Below are positions 23,800-34,816 of a DNA stretch of 64,000 nucleotides, piece by piece. This DNA comes from Cordia subcordata. Taxonomy: Eukaryota; Streptophyta; Magnoliopsida; Boraginales; Cordiaceae. The position numbers and the translations under genes are program-made. Location of the stretch: assembly GCA_028554755.1 (NCBI GenBank), contig JAPTOF010000003.1, forward strand, positions 9,371,501-9,435,500. Direction: 5' to 3'. Numbering within the stretch: the stretch's first letter is position 1; every line of letters begins with the position of its first letter. The notes below the pieces were generated by a model. That model worked only from the letters and a program-made list of their open reading frames with translations. It had not been told where the DNA came from and made no database searches.

Positions 23800-24975
23800 C
23801 AAGCGGGGATGATAGTAAGGAAGGCGCAACGCTTTACGTTGGCTGCAGGACAACTTTATATACACTCCTTTGTAGGCCCTTTATTGACGTGCATAGGACA
23901 ACACAAAGGGAACTATGTGCTTCGAGAGATTCATAAAGGCATTTATGGGAGCCACACTGAGGTTAAGGTCCTAGTGCAAAAGGCACTACGCTCTGGGTAC
24001 TATTAGCCGAACATGCAAAGTGATGCTGAGGTGCTAGTGTAAAAATGCTACGCTTGTCAGCGTCACTCTAACATAAAATGAAGACCAGCTTCAGAGATGA
24101 CCCCTATTATGAGCCCGTAGCCCTTCGTGTAGTGGGGGCTTGACATCATTAGTCCCCTTCCGACGGGGACAGGGCAGAGGAAATTTGCTTTTGTCATTGT
24201 GAACTATTTCACTTGGTGGGTCAAGGCAGAGGCCGTACCTAAGATAACCGAGAAAGCTGCATGGCATTCGTTTGGAAAAGTATAGTATGCAGGTTTGGGA
24301 TACTGAACACGATCATAACTGACCATGGGCAGCAATTTGATTGTACATTCTTCCAAAATAAGCGTGAGGAATTGAGCATTAATTTAAAGTTCACTTCAGT
24401 TGCTCACCTATAATCCAACGGGCAGGTAGAAGTTACCAACAGAACATTGCTACAAGGGATGAAATCCAAATTAGGAAGCGCGAAGGGGTTGTGGGTCGAC
24501 ATCTTGCCGGAGGTGCTATGGTGCATGAGGATGACTCCTAGCACTGTCACTAGAGAAACACCGTTTAGGCTGGTTTTTGGGGGCAGAGGCCATTATTCTA
24601 GTAGAGATCGGGTCCCCAAGCTGGAGGGTCGTTGATTACAACCCAGACACGAATGACCAGGGTATGAGAGAGCAGTTGGACCTGCTAGATAAAGTTCGGG
24701 AAACTGCCTACCTTCAGACTGTGGCGCATAAAGAGGCCATGGCTTAGAGTTTCACCAAAACTGTGAAGGCCAAGGCGATCTAGGAGGAAAGTTTAGTACT
24801 ATAGAAGGCCCAATCTCAAAGGGACAAGAGAGATAGGAAGCTGGGCCGTAATTAGGAAGGTCCCTACGTGGTCACGAAACAAGTGCGACCGGGGACTTAC
24901 TGCTTGGCGGACCTTGACAGGAAAGACCTTCACAATGCATGGAATGCTGAACATCTTCGGCCCTATTACGCGTAA
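23800..24975 (+). pseudogene. Gypsy integrase remnant
   Basis: The N-terminal zinc-binding part is LREIHKGIYGSHTEVKVLVQ and CYACQRHSN (H-H-C-C). The core starts GLDIISPLPTGTGQRKFAFV and continues with VNYFTWWVKAEAVPKITEK. NPTGR (24416-24430) and MKSKLGSAKGLWVDILPEVL mark the third catalytic region in shifted frames. The C-terminal part (24850-24975) reads EGPYVVTKQVRPGTYCLADL and HNAWNAEHLRPYYA, the GPY-type tail. Integrase joins the DNA copy to the host genome. At least six stops or shifts are visible. Confidence 0.82.
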
Positions 24976-25086
24976 CCCCCTAGCACACCCGTTGTTATGT
25001 TTGTAACAAGGCATGAGTGCCACATTTAGTGATTCAGGGACGGACCTTACTCGTGTCTCTAAAAATGGGAATTCTCCGTTGTATTT

Positions 25087-25260
25087 AAAGGATCATTGTT
25101 GTTTTAACATATTGATCTATTAATGCAAAGGATCATTGTTGTTTTAACATATTGATCTATTAATGTAAGAGATCTTTGTTGTTTTAACATATTGATCTAT
25201 CAATACAAGAGATCTTCATTGTTTTAGCATTTTGATCTATTAATGTATAAGATCTTTGTT
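25087..25260 (+). repeat. 40-bp tandem repeat, about 4.3 copies
   Basis: Units start with GATCATTGTTGTTTTAACAT or GATCTTTGTT variants at 25091, 25131, 25171, 25211 and 25251, an exact 40-bp spacing. Later units carry a few substitutions. The array lies just behind pol in the 3' noncoding part of the gypsy element. Confidence 0.92.
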
Positions 25261-25567
25261 GGCATACTAATGCAAAAATGAGAAAAGGGAAAAAGAGCCC
25301 GTTAAGAAATCGTATACACTACGTCCAAATAAAAAGCCACAAGGATTCATCAAAAGATGCATAGATAATATAAAAGGAAAGTTCTTAATCCAACTCCACA
25401 CTTAATGTTGAGGGGACGTAAATCCCAGTACATACAAAGTATGGAATAAATAACAAGAAACGCTGGCCAACTCAAACCTAAGAGGGGCCGCGTAAGACCA
25501 CTGGGGGCAAAGTACAAACTCCTAAGTACTTAAGACAAAAATAGAGATACAACATTAGCAAACTAAA

Positions 25568-27690
25568 TCAATCCTCTTGATAAGGGATTGAAGTGCCGAA
25601 GCATCCTAGAAAGGGCGAGGTAGCACACTCATTATCAGGCCTAGGTCTAGGATGGGGAGTGAGCTGAACAAAGGAAGTATCCAGAGAAGGGTGGTGGTCA
25701 GTGATCTCCTAAAGCAAATCTAAACGGATCTGTCGAACATGGCTGCGAGCCTCATGCTTGAACCACTCGTAACCTTCATCTGTTGCTGTGAAGAACCTAA
25801 ACGCCTCGGCCTTGTCATGATCGATCTCATCGGCAAGGGCCTTGTACTTCCTTAAGGCAGCAAGCTCATTGTCCATCTCAGTGATCTACTTGTCTTTCGA
25901 CTGGCACAACATGAGGACCCTATCTCACTTCGCTCGGATCTCTGCTAACTCTTTCTCCTTCTCCTCCATCAAATTGCATGCCTTAACGTGTTGCTTCTCA
26001 TGCTAGATCCTTTCTTTAGTCCTATCCTCGGCATAGGTTTTGGCTAAGACCTGTGCTTTCTTCCACTCCTCCTTGGCTATGGCATAGGCCTTTTGTTCTT
26101 CCTCGAGACGTTGGGTTAAATGCTTTGCGAGCTCAACTGCACTGAGGTTGCCGGCAGAAGCCTGTCCAAGACAAAGGAAATAACTGAAAAACATGAAAAC
26201 AAAGTAAGAAAGAGTATGAAAGGAGTAAAGGGCCGTACCTAGTGCAGCGCATAATCCAACTCCTTGTTGAGGTTCACCGAGCTAACTCTGGCCAAAGAAG
26301 TATCTGGCTTAATGTGCTTTCAAGGGAAGGAAGTGTTATCCATCTGCGAGTTCTTGGAAGACTTCAATGAGCGAATAGCAGAAGAAAGAGAAACATGATC
26401 TATGGAATCTTTGGAAGCTCCCCGGGATGTCTCTCGAGGGTTTGAAGGGGGAGCCAAATGAGTGGTCCCGGAACATGGTGTGGCATCGCCAGCCTTCTCC
26501 TTGTTGGCAAGCCTAGTGAGCTTGTGTTGTCTACGCTTCTCAGGGGAAGAACCCATGCCAGCATCTCCACTAAATAAAGGGACAGGATCTTGGGGAAGAG
26601 CCGGTAAAGGAATATTAGTGGTCGCTAAGTTGGTACATGAGGAGAAAGCTTTCTTCGAGAGCCTGCTAAAAAGGTCCCTGCAATTTCTTCTCTTATAAGC
26701 CATGTCTACACATACACCAATGAACAACTGTCAATAACATTGCATGAATAAATGAGCGGGGACATAAAACGAGGCAAGAACCAAACGCACGTCCCAGGTT
26801 GGAAGGCTCAGGTTTTACAAAGATCAATATCTGGCTACTCGTATGGGCAGTCGTGGACTCGGCGGACAATCTATCTTCGCCGTATTCGCCTAGCATATGG
26901 GAGTCGTTTTCATCAAACCTTGAATCGTTATCAACTCCATTAGCACCACTATCATCTGAACCCTCTGAAATTCAAGCAAAGTGGATGTCCTCTTATATAG
27001 GCCAACCTCTCTCGTATTTATCAGATCCGAGAAAGAATTGTAGTAATGGAGGTCCAAACCGGGAAGAGTGACAGCCGCCATCAGAGCCAGAGTACTCCTC
27101 TCGGGAGCTGGATGAGACTTTCGAAACCCCCAATGAATGGGAAAGTTCCATGAGCCCTCTTTTAAGGACAAGAAATAAAAGCGTCTCCTCCATGACAAGT
27201 TCGAACAAGAGACTTTAGACATAAATCGTTTATTCTTGCAAGCTTGGAAATAATACAACCCGAGTATGCGAGGGGTTTTACTCAAGGCCATGAGCTCCAC
27301 AAAGGCATTTGTGAAGAGTGTATAGCCCCGATAAGACAGAAGGACGACCAGAGCTGACATTATTTTCTAACCATTCGGTGCCAGTTGCCCAGGCGCTATC
27401 CCATAACGGCAGAGATGTCGCAAAAAATTTGCGAAAATGGCACGTGAATCCCCATCTTTAGTGCAGACTTGTAAATGGCAATCTCACCGGCAGGGGGGAG
27501 CAAGCACGTTCGTCGGGCCTAGGAGTGCGAATGTTGATCGAATCATTAATTTGCTTGCACTTTTTGAACTTGATTGCTCTTCTTGTGTGGTGATGCTGGG
27601 GATGTACTTAGCGATCCAGTCCGGGGGAGGTGGAACCATTTGGGGCTTGCTCGGACGACGAACTGCACCACCACGTGAGCGGACCATTGA
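25568..27690 (-). pseudogene. Antisense extra ORF of the gypsy element (plant-transposon-protein-like), spliced and broken
   Basis: Read on the minus strand the pieces follow in order. A start at about 27687 reads MVRSRGGAVRRPSKPQMVPP. Then HVPFSQIFCDISAV and APGQLAPNG come before a stop, followed by KIMSALVVLLSYRGYTLF. A 26890-27360 stretch has RRRFYFLSLKEGSWNFPIHW. Next is an exon from about 26695 with YKRRNCRDLFSRLSKKAFSS. After a short intron (about 26166-26241: acceptor GGACAG, donor GTACGG) comes a coiled-coil part, ELAKHLTQRLEEEQKAYAI, then EAFRFFTATDEGYEWFKHEA, ending at TGA 25568-25570. The LAPNGW and RFYF...W motifs recall antisense ORFs behind pol in plant Tat-type elements, whose function is unknown. 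It has stops in each segment. Confidence 0.6.
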
Positions 27691-27939
27691 TGGGGATGGA
27701 CAACCTAGTGTTTAAATGATTACGAGAGCACAAACGATGGCAAAAGAAAGAGAAGAAGTACCTCTTGGCAAAGCAAGGGGAGATTGGCTTACAATGCCCC
27801 TGCAGAAAACAACACAAACGCATACGAATTAGAATATCGCAGCCAAGAAAACATCAAAACCACGTAAATTAACGGCATAAGCACTCGACAAAGACTGCGA
27901 GGGAACCCGCAGAGACGTGAGAAGTCTTAAAAAGGGAGC

Positions 27940-28455
27940 AGAACTTGCTGGTGGACCCTCAGGGGACGCGTCTGCTCAACGCAAGAGATGGAAGATGGCG
28001 GACCTTTAAGGGGTGTGTCCGCCCGGCTTGTAACAAGAAGATGACGGACCCCCTGAGGGGAGCGTCCGCCGATCTCTCATTGTTAGAGTGTGTACAAAAT
28101 AGATATGAGAGAGCAGTGATATTTGTAATGAATACAAAGTGCGCCATTGCATAGCATCAAATACTAAGTTAGTATGATGTTAAAATACAGAGCAACATGC
28201 CTGTTCATGGCTGTAACAGTTGATGTTTAATACCGATAGCGGACCCTTGAGGGGTGCATCTGCCCGGCTTGGAACAGGAAGGTGGCGGACCCTTAGGGGA
28301 CCTTCCGCCCGGCTTGTAATAATGGTGGTAAACCCTTAGAGGGAGCGTTCGCCCAGCTTGTAACAATGCAGATGACAGACCCTTAGGCGGAGTATCCGCC
28401 CAGCTTGTAACAATGAAGATGGTGGACCCTTAGGGGGAGCATCCGCTAGCTAGCT
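27940..28455 (+). repeat. Degenerate tandem array of GC-rich hairpins
   Basis: Units contain GGCGGACCCTTAGGGG, a short spacer and TCCGCCC, then a GGCTTGTAACAATGAAGATG-like linker. Examples begin near 27997, 28043, 28237, 28284, 28327, 28374 and 28421, with spacing of 42 to 48 bp inside the second cluster. The arms GGCGGAC and GTCCGCC are complementary, so each unit can fold. A 165-bp AT-rich stretch (28071-28235) separates two clusters. The same hairpin occurs in both LTRs (18804-18830 and 28857-28884). Confidence 0.85.
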
Positions 28456-28720
28456 GGAAATGGAGAGCTACAAAGATTTTCATGTTCTTACCTTCGATAG
28501 GAGTCTTGAGTAGCTCTAGAGAGTAATTGATAATGCTATGAAGGTGGAATGAAGATGAGGTCAAGTGGTGGCCTATTTATAGATCAACCTGCGCGAAAAA
28601 CGATGCACCTATTAGTGAAAGGAAATAACACATTCTGGAACGTTTCCAATAAAAGGAAGAAGTATGCCAACCTCGGTAGGTTTTTGGATTTTACATAATG
28701 AACAAGTATCAAATAAAAAC

Positions 28721-28735
28721 CAAAAAAAGGGAAAT
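28721..28735 (+). promoter_or_regulatory. Gypsy polypurine tract
   Basis: The purine run AAAAAAAGGGAAA lies directly before the 3' LTR start at 28736. Confidence 0.65.
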
Positions 28736-29689
28736 TGATATAGGCATACCACTCCAACCAATAAAATAACGACACGTGGTTCGCGGGAAGAAGAGACGAA
28801 GCCAACTGACCCCTAAGCTACTGGTCTGGCCCACTCAAGACTCCACCCACATACATGGCGGACCCCTGAGCTACGGGTCCGCCCCCGCTCTAAGCTTTGG
28901 CTTACCCTCATGTGATGGGTAAGCCCCTTTGTATGTTTAAGGTAGTGTGCATGAATCCTTTGTATGTTCAAGGTAGTGTGCATGAATGCTTTGTATGTTC
29001 AAGGTAGTATGTATGCATGTGTATGGAAAAGGGACCTTGAGGCCACGCGTAAATCGGGAGGCGTTGAGGAGACGTACCCACACCCTTCAGGTACGCCTAG
29101 GCCAAATTCATGGACGTGCACATGCTCTTTTCCTTAAGTAACAAAGAATGCCACGTCAACAAGCAAGGCAAGTCCAATCAGCACTCTACTTAAGGTAAAA
29201 TTCGATTGTTGAGCTACCACACCTATAAATACCAGGCAATGACTTAAGCAAGGTGAGTAAGTATGGGCTAAACTTCTCTCTATTTATCTTGTGGATATTC
29301 ATAACACATTCAAACATGCGTTCATGCAACTGTGACCCTAACTTGATTGTCAGAGGTACAATGGGGGGAAAGCCTTGCTTCTTTCTTGTTTTGTAAGAAA
29401 GGGCTTACGCGCCAACCAAGCAGAAGAGGCTTACCCTCACTCCAAGCAAAAGAGGCTTACGCTCACTCCAAGCAGGAAAGGCTTACCCTCACTCCAAGGG
29501 GGAAAGGTTTACCCTCACATCAACCTGGAATGTTTACTTACATATCAACCTGGAGAGAGGAGCTTACGCGCCCAACATGCAGGCAAAGGTTGACCCTTGG
29601 CCCATGCGTCCATTTTCGTTACATCTAACGTACCAACTAAGTCATCCGAGTTACTACTGATATGGGAAGGACTTCTTTTATCCACATCA
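28736..29689 (+). repeat. Gypsy 3' LTR
   Basis: The LTR is 954 bp, beginning TGATATAGGCATACC and ending TATCCACATCA. It is about 100 bp longer than the 5' LTR because internal arrays differ in copy number: GGCTTACCCTCACTCCAAGC units at about 29419-29560 and TTTGTATGTTCAAGGTAGTG units at 28929-29020. The hairpin at 28857-28884 and TATA-like CCTATAAATACC at about 29223 match the 5' LTR. Confidence 0.88.
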
Positions 29690-29694
29690 ATATC

Positions 29695-31386
29695 AACTTG
29701 CTTTTTACTAAGTTAAATAAGATATCGTGTATTTTGTAGGAGACGATGGATCTTTTCTATCCTTTACATCTCTCAAAAATAGTTATGCAATTTTATCGGT
29801 ACAACACTTAATAGACGTGCCTGTAATAACGAGTTGTTAACCAAAGGACAAAATGCCTTGTCTTTGAGTCCAAATAACTTTGCTTAAAAACGATCGTGCT
29901 AAAAGGCCTGCGCTGTCAAATATATCGAGTTGTATTGTTAACCTTTCTAAAAAATTTCCAGAATGTTGGGAAACTCTTGCAATCAATGCTTCAACTCAAT
30001 TGTTGAATTCAAATCCTCCAAGCCATCCTTCCAACTTGTAAGTAAATGTTAAATCCAATTCTGAAAATATGAATATTTTTCAATTTAGCAGATATCACAT
30101 TCCTCCAAGTTTGCATGTGGAATTTAATATTGGTGCATCTGTTGATGGAGATATGTGTAATGTTTTTTTGTTTTTTTGTTTTTAATGCTTACAATGCTAA
30201 AACCATTAAGTAATAAAATTGATACTTAATTTTCTCTTCCTTTAGTTATAACTATATAATTTATTCTATTATTTGCCACACAAATAATGATGCTAGCCAA
30301 CAAAATAATGACTCTTTGTCCCATCCGCCACCTGACCTAAAAAATTCTAGATTAATGAGAAAGGGAATTATGCTTTTTAAACGAGCAAAAGGTAGAGAGA
30401 TTTACTTTTTACAATGAACAAATAGAACTTTTTATCACCAAAAAATTATATATTTTAAGTTTCTATTGTATAATAGATGATATACTATAATTTTTTCCAG
30501 ATGAAAATCGATCCTTTTTGGCCAATCCATCTTTGAAAAATGTTTTGGACAATTGTAGTGGCTCTGCACCATTTAATTGTGTGTCATAGTCTAGGCTGTT
30601 GTCTAAAGGATAGAATACTTCATTTATCATCACAAATAGTGTTGCTAGAAAAACAGGTTGTAAGAGGACGCAACTATCTAAAAAATCCAATTCTGTTAGA
30701 AATCTTTCTAATGAATTTCAAGATTGTACGGGAGTTCCAACTAAAATGCTTCATCTCCCTTTTCAAAATCAAATCTAACTAGGCCTTATTCAAACTTGCA
30801 ATCAAATTTTGAATCCAATACAAATTTCATCCAATCTAGAATATCTAAAATCACTACTATTGGGGACATGACATCTAATAATGGCCAAGTTGAGGAAACA
30901 GGTATGCATACTATTTTCATTCTCTTTTTATGTGTACGAATTTGAAAACAGTTAAATGTGAAAATTAATTATATACATTAAATTTAATTTTTCTTTTTTT
31001 TTATTTAGAGATGTTTTAAGATATGAATTATGTTTAGTATATTAGATGCATTTGTTCTTATTCATATTGATTATATAGGGAACGAAAGCAGTCATCAAAT
31101 TCCAAATAATGTTCCTGAAGATATTAGATTTTCCATACATTATTTACTTAGTACAGTTCATCATTTAGTTACTTTTAATTTTATTTATTCTAAAGCTATT
31201 AGCTAATTTGAACATTGTTAATGCAGAACAAGAAAATGCAGAAGCCACTTTCGATGAACATAAGTTAAAATTTATATTTTATTAAATTATTTGCATTTTT
31301 TTATTCTCATTTTCACTATATTTTAATTAAATATTTATATATTTTTCATTTTTAACCTTTTACCATTGTTTTTTGTTTGTTAAATA
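29695..31386 (+). pseudogene. N-terminal, low-conservation exons of the Helitron Rep/helicase gene
   Basis: After the gypsy insertion a splice acceptor TTTTGTAG (29733-29740) opens GDDGSFLSFTSLKNSYAILS. Further exon-like pieces are KRPALSNISSCIVNLSKKFP (29906-30040), SNSVRNLSNEFQDCTGVPTK and MLHLPFQNQI (about 30690-30770), and NESSHQIPNNVPEDI (31083-31128). EQENAEATFDEHK (31226-31264) follows a TGCAG acceptor. Plant Helitron Rep proteins begin with a poorly conserved serine- and asparagine-rich region containing such motifs. Stops, frameshifts and uncertain introns prevent a full model. The end of the preceding RPA gene may also fall here (LMRKGIMLFKRAKGRE near 30352). Confidence 0.45.
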
Positions 31387-31387
31387 G

Positions 31388-31991
31388 AATATGCTGACAT
31401 AAGAGATCCAATTTATAAATGCCAACATTGTGGTGTGCAAATTTGGTTTGAGGAAAGGATTGGAAAGTCAAACAACCCACAACTCTAGAATTTTTATTTT
31501 GTTATTCAAATGGAAAAGCTCAACTACCATTTCTATAGGATCTACTAGAGTTTCTTAAATCCCTGTTGTTTACAAGATACAATGAACTGAGTAAATAATT
31601 TATGAAAAAGTTTATATGCCTACAACATGATATTTTCCTTCATTTTGATGCGAGGTAGACTAGATGTCCCAGAAAATGAAAATAAAGCTCCTTATGTGTT
31701 CAAGTTGCATGGTCAAAACTATCACCGTATTGAGTTTGTTGCCTTCTAATGAATCATCGCCAAAATTTGCTCAGTTGTACATTTATGACAGAAATAACAA
31801 AATTTTAAATAGAATTAATACAATGAGTAAGAAGCTTAGAACTATCAAGATAAGTCTATATATTTAAATTGTATTTTTGGGCCTTGGTATCATTTTTAAC
31901 TTCCTAATCTTATTTATTTTGTAGCAACACTAAGATGGATGGATCATTTGAAAGAACAATTGTTGAAAATTTGAAGAAGATGCTCGATGAT
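31388..31991 (+). pseudogene. Helitron Rep N-terminal zinc-binding part, first segment
   Basis: After the acceptor TAAATAG the exon reads EYADIRDPIYKCQHCGVQIW and FEERIGKSNN. The CxxC at 31420-31431 is the conserved N-terminal zinc-binding motif of plant Helitron Rep/helicases. Frame-shifted continuation gives NGKAQLPFL, SLLFTRYNELSK, then HFDARQTRCP, and in another frame NESSPKFAQLYIYDRNNKIL. The exon ends SFERTIVENLKKMLD at 31991, where the 2.1-kb solo LTR is inserted. The matching continuation is at 34114. At least three frameshifts and two stops are present. Confidence 0.7.
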
Positions 31992-34113
31992 TGATATCGC
32001 TATTTGAGCGCAAGCCTAAATAGCCCGCAAGCGCACTGGTCGTGTGTAGTACGGTGTGTGCGAGTGCGGGGTCGAATCCACGAGGAGGCCTAAAATGTAT
32101 GGTGTCCTAAGCTAAGTGGCTCTTAAAAGCTACGTGCTGAGGTCCTAACTACAATTTTTTTTTTAGGTTTTTGGTTTGAGGGGAGCTCGAGAAAGATAAA
32201 TCTAAGCTAAGAACAAGGAAATAAAAAATTTATACGTGTAAAGGGGGAATCAAGTGATTTAAGGGGATTCAAACGTCGGAAATGGGGGACTAAGGTGATT
32301 ATGTCTTGTTTATGATGATTACTATGTCTTTCTAGGGTTACTTGATGGATTAAACTAAATGCTCTAATCTAGACCCATAATTAGCCTCCTAATTGGTACC
32401 CTAAGCCTCAGTGCGGGTCCGTCCCTAGGTGGCGATGCCTAGCAGTACGGCGTGGTCTTTATGACTTAGGAATTAAGGCTAGCCAATAAGATTCTAGGTG
32501 AGTGTAGATCGATCTAACCTTAGCACTTAGTCCTCTAATTAGTTCCCTAATCTAGCCCTAGGACTCAGTGCAAGTCTGTCCCTAAGCTTCGCCCCACTTA
32601 GAGCTACGACGTGGTCCTTATGAACCTAGGGTATTAGGGTGGACTAACTAGCCTTCCTAAGTGAACTAAGGTCAACTAAACCTATCCGGACTTCTATTGG
32701 CTAGATTTAAAGCCAAAGGGGACTTGACCTAGGCTAGATACTAATTGTGCACCATCGATTGCATCACAAATAGCGGAAATTGACTTTAAAGCGCATGGCA
32801 AACACATCTAGGGCATGGCATTTGAGAATACACCGGTATATTCTACTACTAAACACATAGACATGTTTAGATTACACCAATTTAAGCAATGGCACCCGAC
32901 ATGTATGCAATAGAAGCTAGTTATGCTATTAAGTATGCTAACACACACATAGACATGTATATAGTCATACCCACTTCATGTAATCACCACACAAACACAT
33001 AGACATGCTAGCATAATGATTTAGAAATAGTTAATAGCACAATAGACTCCAATATATATATGCTACATCATTGAGGCATTTCAACAAACACATAGACATG
33101 TATATAAAATAGCCTTTGAAGCCCTAAGCATAAAGCATATATACATAAATCCATCAAGTTACCATTAATATAAAGTCATAATCAATCCATAAATACAAGA
33201 TATAATCATACATAATTAGACTTAGGATAAAAGAGAGATACCCTTCTATCCATAGCCAAGCTTTACAATCCATTCTATCCATAGCCAAGCTTTACAATCC
33301 ATAAGCTATGCCCCAAATCCTAGTGTTTGATTCTCTTGGATCCTTGATTCCAAGTGTTAAAATGTGTTTAGAAGTGAGTGTGTTAGGTGATTTTTGGTGG
33401 ATTTTAGGTTTAGGGAAATGGGTGTTTGATTTGGGTGTTGTTCCCCATCAAAAGGGCTGAAAAGTGGCTTAAATAGAGCTGTTAACGCGTCCAGCCGAGG
33501 GCCTAGCCGATCGACTGGATTTGGGGCCAAGTCATCCAGCCAAATTGGCCTAGATTCTAATCTGGCCGGTCGACCGGCTTGGTCGTCCGGCCTAGACAGA
33601 GGCGAACCGATCTTAATAGTAAAATGGTCATATCTTGCTCGTTTTAGCTCCGATTCGCGCATCATTTTTTTCTATAGCTTCGTCTCATCGTGGGGGATCT
33701 CCAAAGCCATCTTTTGCACCCTAAAATGTATCCAAAGTTTGTCCATTTCCTTTTTAGGTTGCAAGATCCGATTTTGGCTCACGTTGTGCTCAGTTTCGCC
33801 TCAGTCGCTCTTTCTTGCATCCGACCATTTCCAAAAGCACTTTTCTTCATTCCTTTGCGTCTAAAAAACCCTTGGCTTTGCTTCAAACTTTAAACACCCT
33901 CAATTAAGCTCCAATTATCTCTCCAAATCACACCTAAAACAAGCAATAAACGCAAATTAGTGTAGCATTTAAGTATTTACTTCAACTATGACATTTAAAC
34001 CTTAATATGCACAATTATGACCTAAATGCTATACTAATATATTAAATGAAGCTCAAAATACCTCAAAACAAGTATATACATGCAATAGATAAACACACAA
34101 AACAAACACATCA
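31992..34113 (-). mobile_element. Solo LTR, copy B of the 2.1-kb LTR family
   Basis: It is 2122 bp with TG...CA ends (TGATATCGCTATTTGAGCG to AACAAACACATCA). A perfect target duplication ATGAT occurs at 31987-31991 and 34114-34118. It matches copy A along its length and has no coding capacity, primer-binding site or polypurine tract inside. TG/CA ends, a 5-bp duplication and the absence of an internal region define a solo LTR. The orientation is inferred from the related LTR at 59243-60846. A duplicated 33-bp piece beginning CCATAGCCAAGCTTTACAAT lies at about 33248-33305. Confidence 0.75.
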
Positions 34114-34374
34114 ATGATCATAATCATATAGCAAAATATTTTTGTATGCCACGGGACAGATTCCAATCAAATCCACATAAATCACTAAAACTCAAATTGC
34201 TTGGGAAGTGAAATAAGGAAAGTATAAGGAATAATCTTCCTACTGGTTCTAAGGTGACAGCATTTATTGTTGGTGATGTTGGAGAATTGGCAAAGGATAT
34301 GGATATTATTATTGAAACATGTCCTTGGCAATTGCACAGTATCATGGTGTTGCACCCTTCATATTTGTCTTTGC
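34114..34374 (+). pseudogene. Helitron Rep, second segment
   Basis: The frame reads DHNHIAKYFCMPRDRFQSNP directly after the solo LTR. It continues with RNNLPTGSKVTAFIVGDVGE and DMDIIIET, then LHSIMVLHPSYLSL, where the TRIM composite interrupts. Plant Helitron Reps have LPTASEVAALIVGD and LHPSYLALQYPLLFPYG at this place. The text resumes at 38399 with QYPILFPYGEDGY, which shows the two pieces were once one exon. Confidence 0.75.
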
Positions 34375-34804
34375 TGTAACGCCCCATCCCACATAGGTTC
34401 TTTGTGAGATTTGTGTGCATTTTATAATGACTTGAGTCCACTACTACTGTTATCATCGAATTAAGCATTTTGGGCCAGTTGATAAAACTCAAGTGTGGTG
34501 GCAGGCCAGTAGTTGGGCCTGGGTCATTGCAGGTGGTATTAGAGCAAGCTCTAGGCAGATTCCATACTGTCTGGGGTCCTGGGTTGTGGTTTTATTCTGT
34601 TTATGTTTGGGCTGCGACGAGGACGTCGCGTCTTTAAGGAGGGGAGTCTGTAACACCCCATCCCATATCGGTTCTTTGTGAGATTTGTGTGTACTTCATA
34701 ATGGCTTGGGTCCGCTACTACTGTGATCACCGGCTTAAGTATTTTGGGCTAGTTGGTTAGGCTAAAGTGTGATGGTAGTCAGTAGTTGGGCCTGGGTCAT
34801 TATA
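34375..34804 (+). mobile_element. Complete TRIM (terminal-repeat retrotransposon in miniature)
   Basis: Two LTRs of about 156 bp (34375-34531 and 34649-34804) start TGTAACRCCCCATCCCA and end GGGTCATTRYA. They enclose 117 bp. The internal part begins GGTGGTATTAGAGCAAGCTC, a tRNA-Met-type primer-binding site (TGGTATCAGAGC), and ends TTTAAGGAGGGGAGTC, a polypurine tract. There is no coding capacity, as expected for a TRIM, which needs proteins from other elements. Confidence 0.85.
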
Positions 34805-34816
34805 GAAAAAATGAAC

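Larger units (their letters stand above)
18685..29689 (+). mobile_element. Complete Ty3/gypsy LTR retrotransposon, Tat-type with antisense extra ORF
   Basis: The element is 11,005 bp with LTRs of 855 and 954 bp and a perfect target duplication ATATC (18680-18684 and 29690-29694). The internal order is primer-binding site, gag, protease, RT, RNase H, a second archaeal-like RNase H, integrase, a long 3' region with an antisense spliced ORF and tandem repeats, polypurine tract, LTR. A second RNase H plus an extra ORF behind pol is characteristic of the Tat group of plant gypsy elements. All frames contain stops or shifts. It is inserted near the end of the Helitron RPA-like gene or in the spacer after it. 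Confidence 0.9.

Noticed and set aside
29347..29628. Repeat-encoded peptide (QERLTLTP-like) in the gypsy 3' LTR
   Set aside because: It is a translation of the GGCTTACCCTCACTCC tandem array inside an LTR. The 5' LTR does not preserve the frame.
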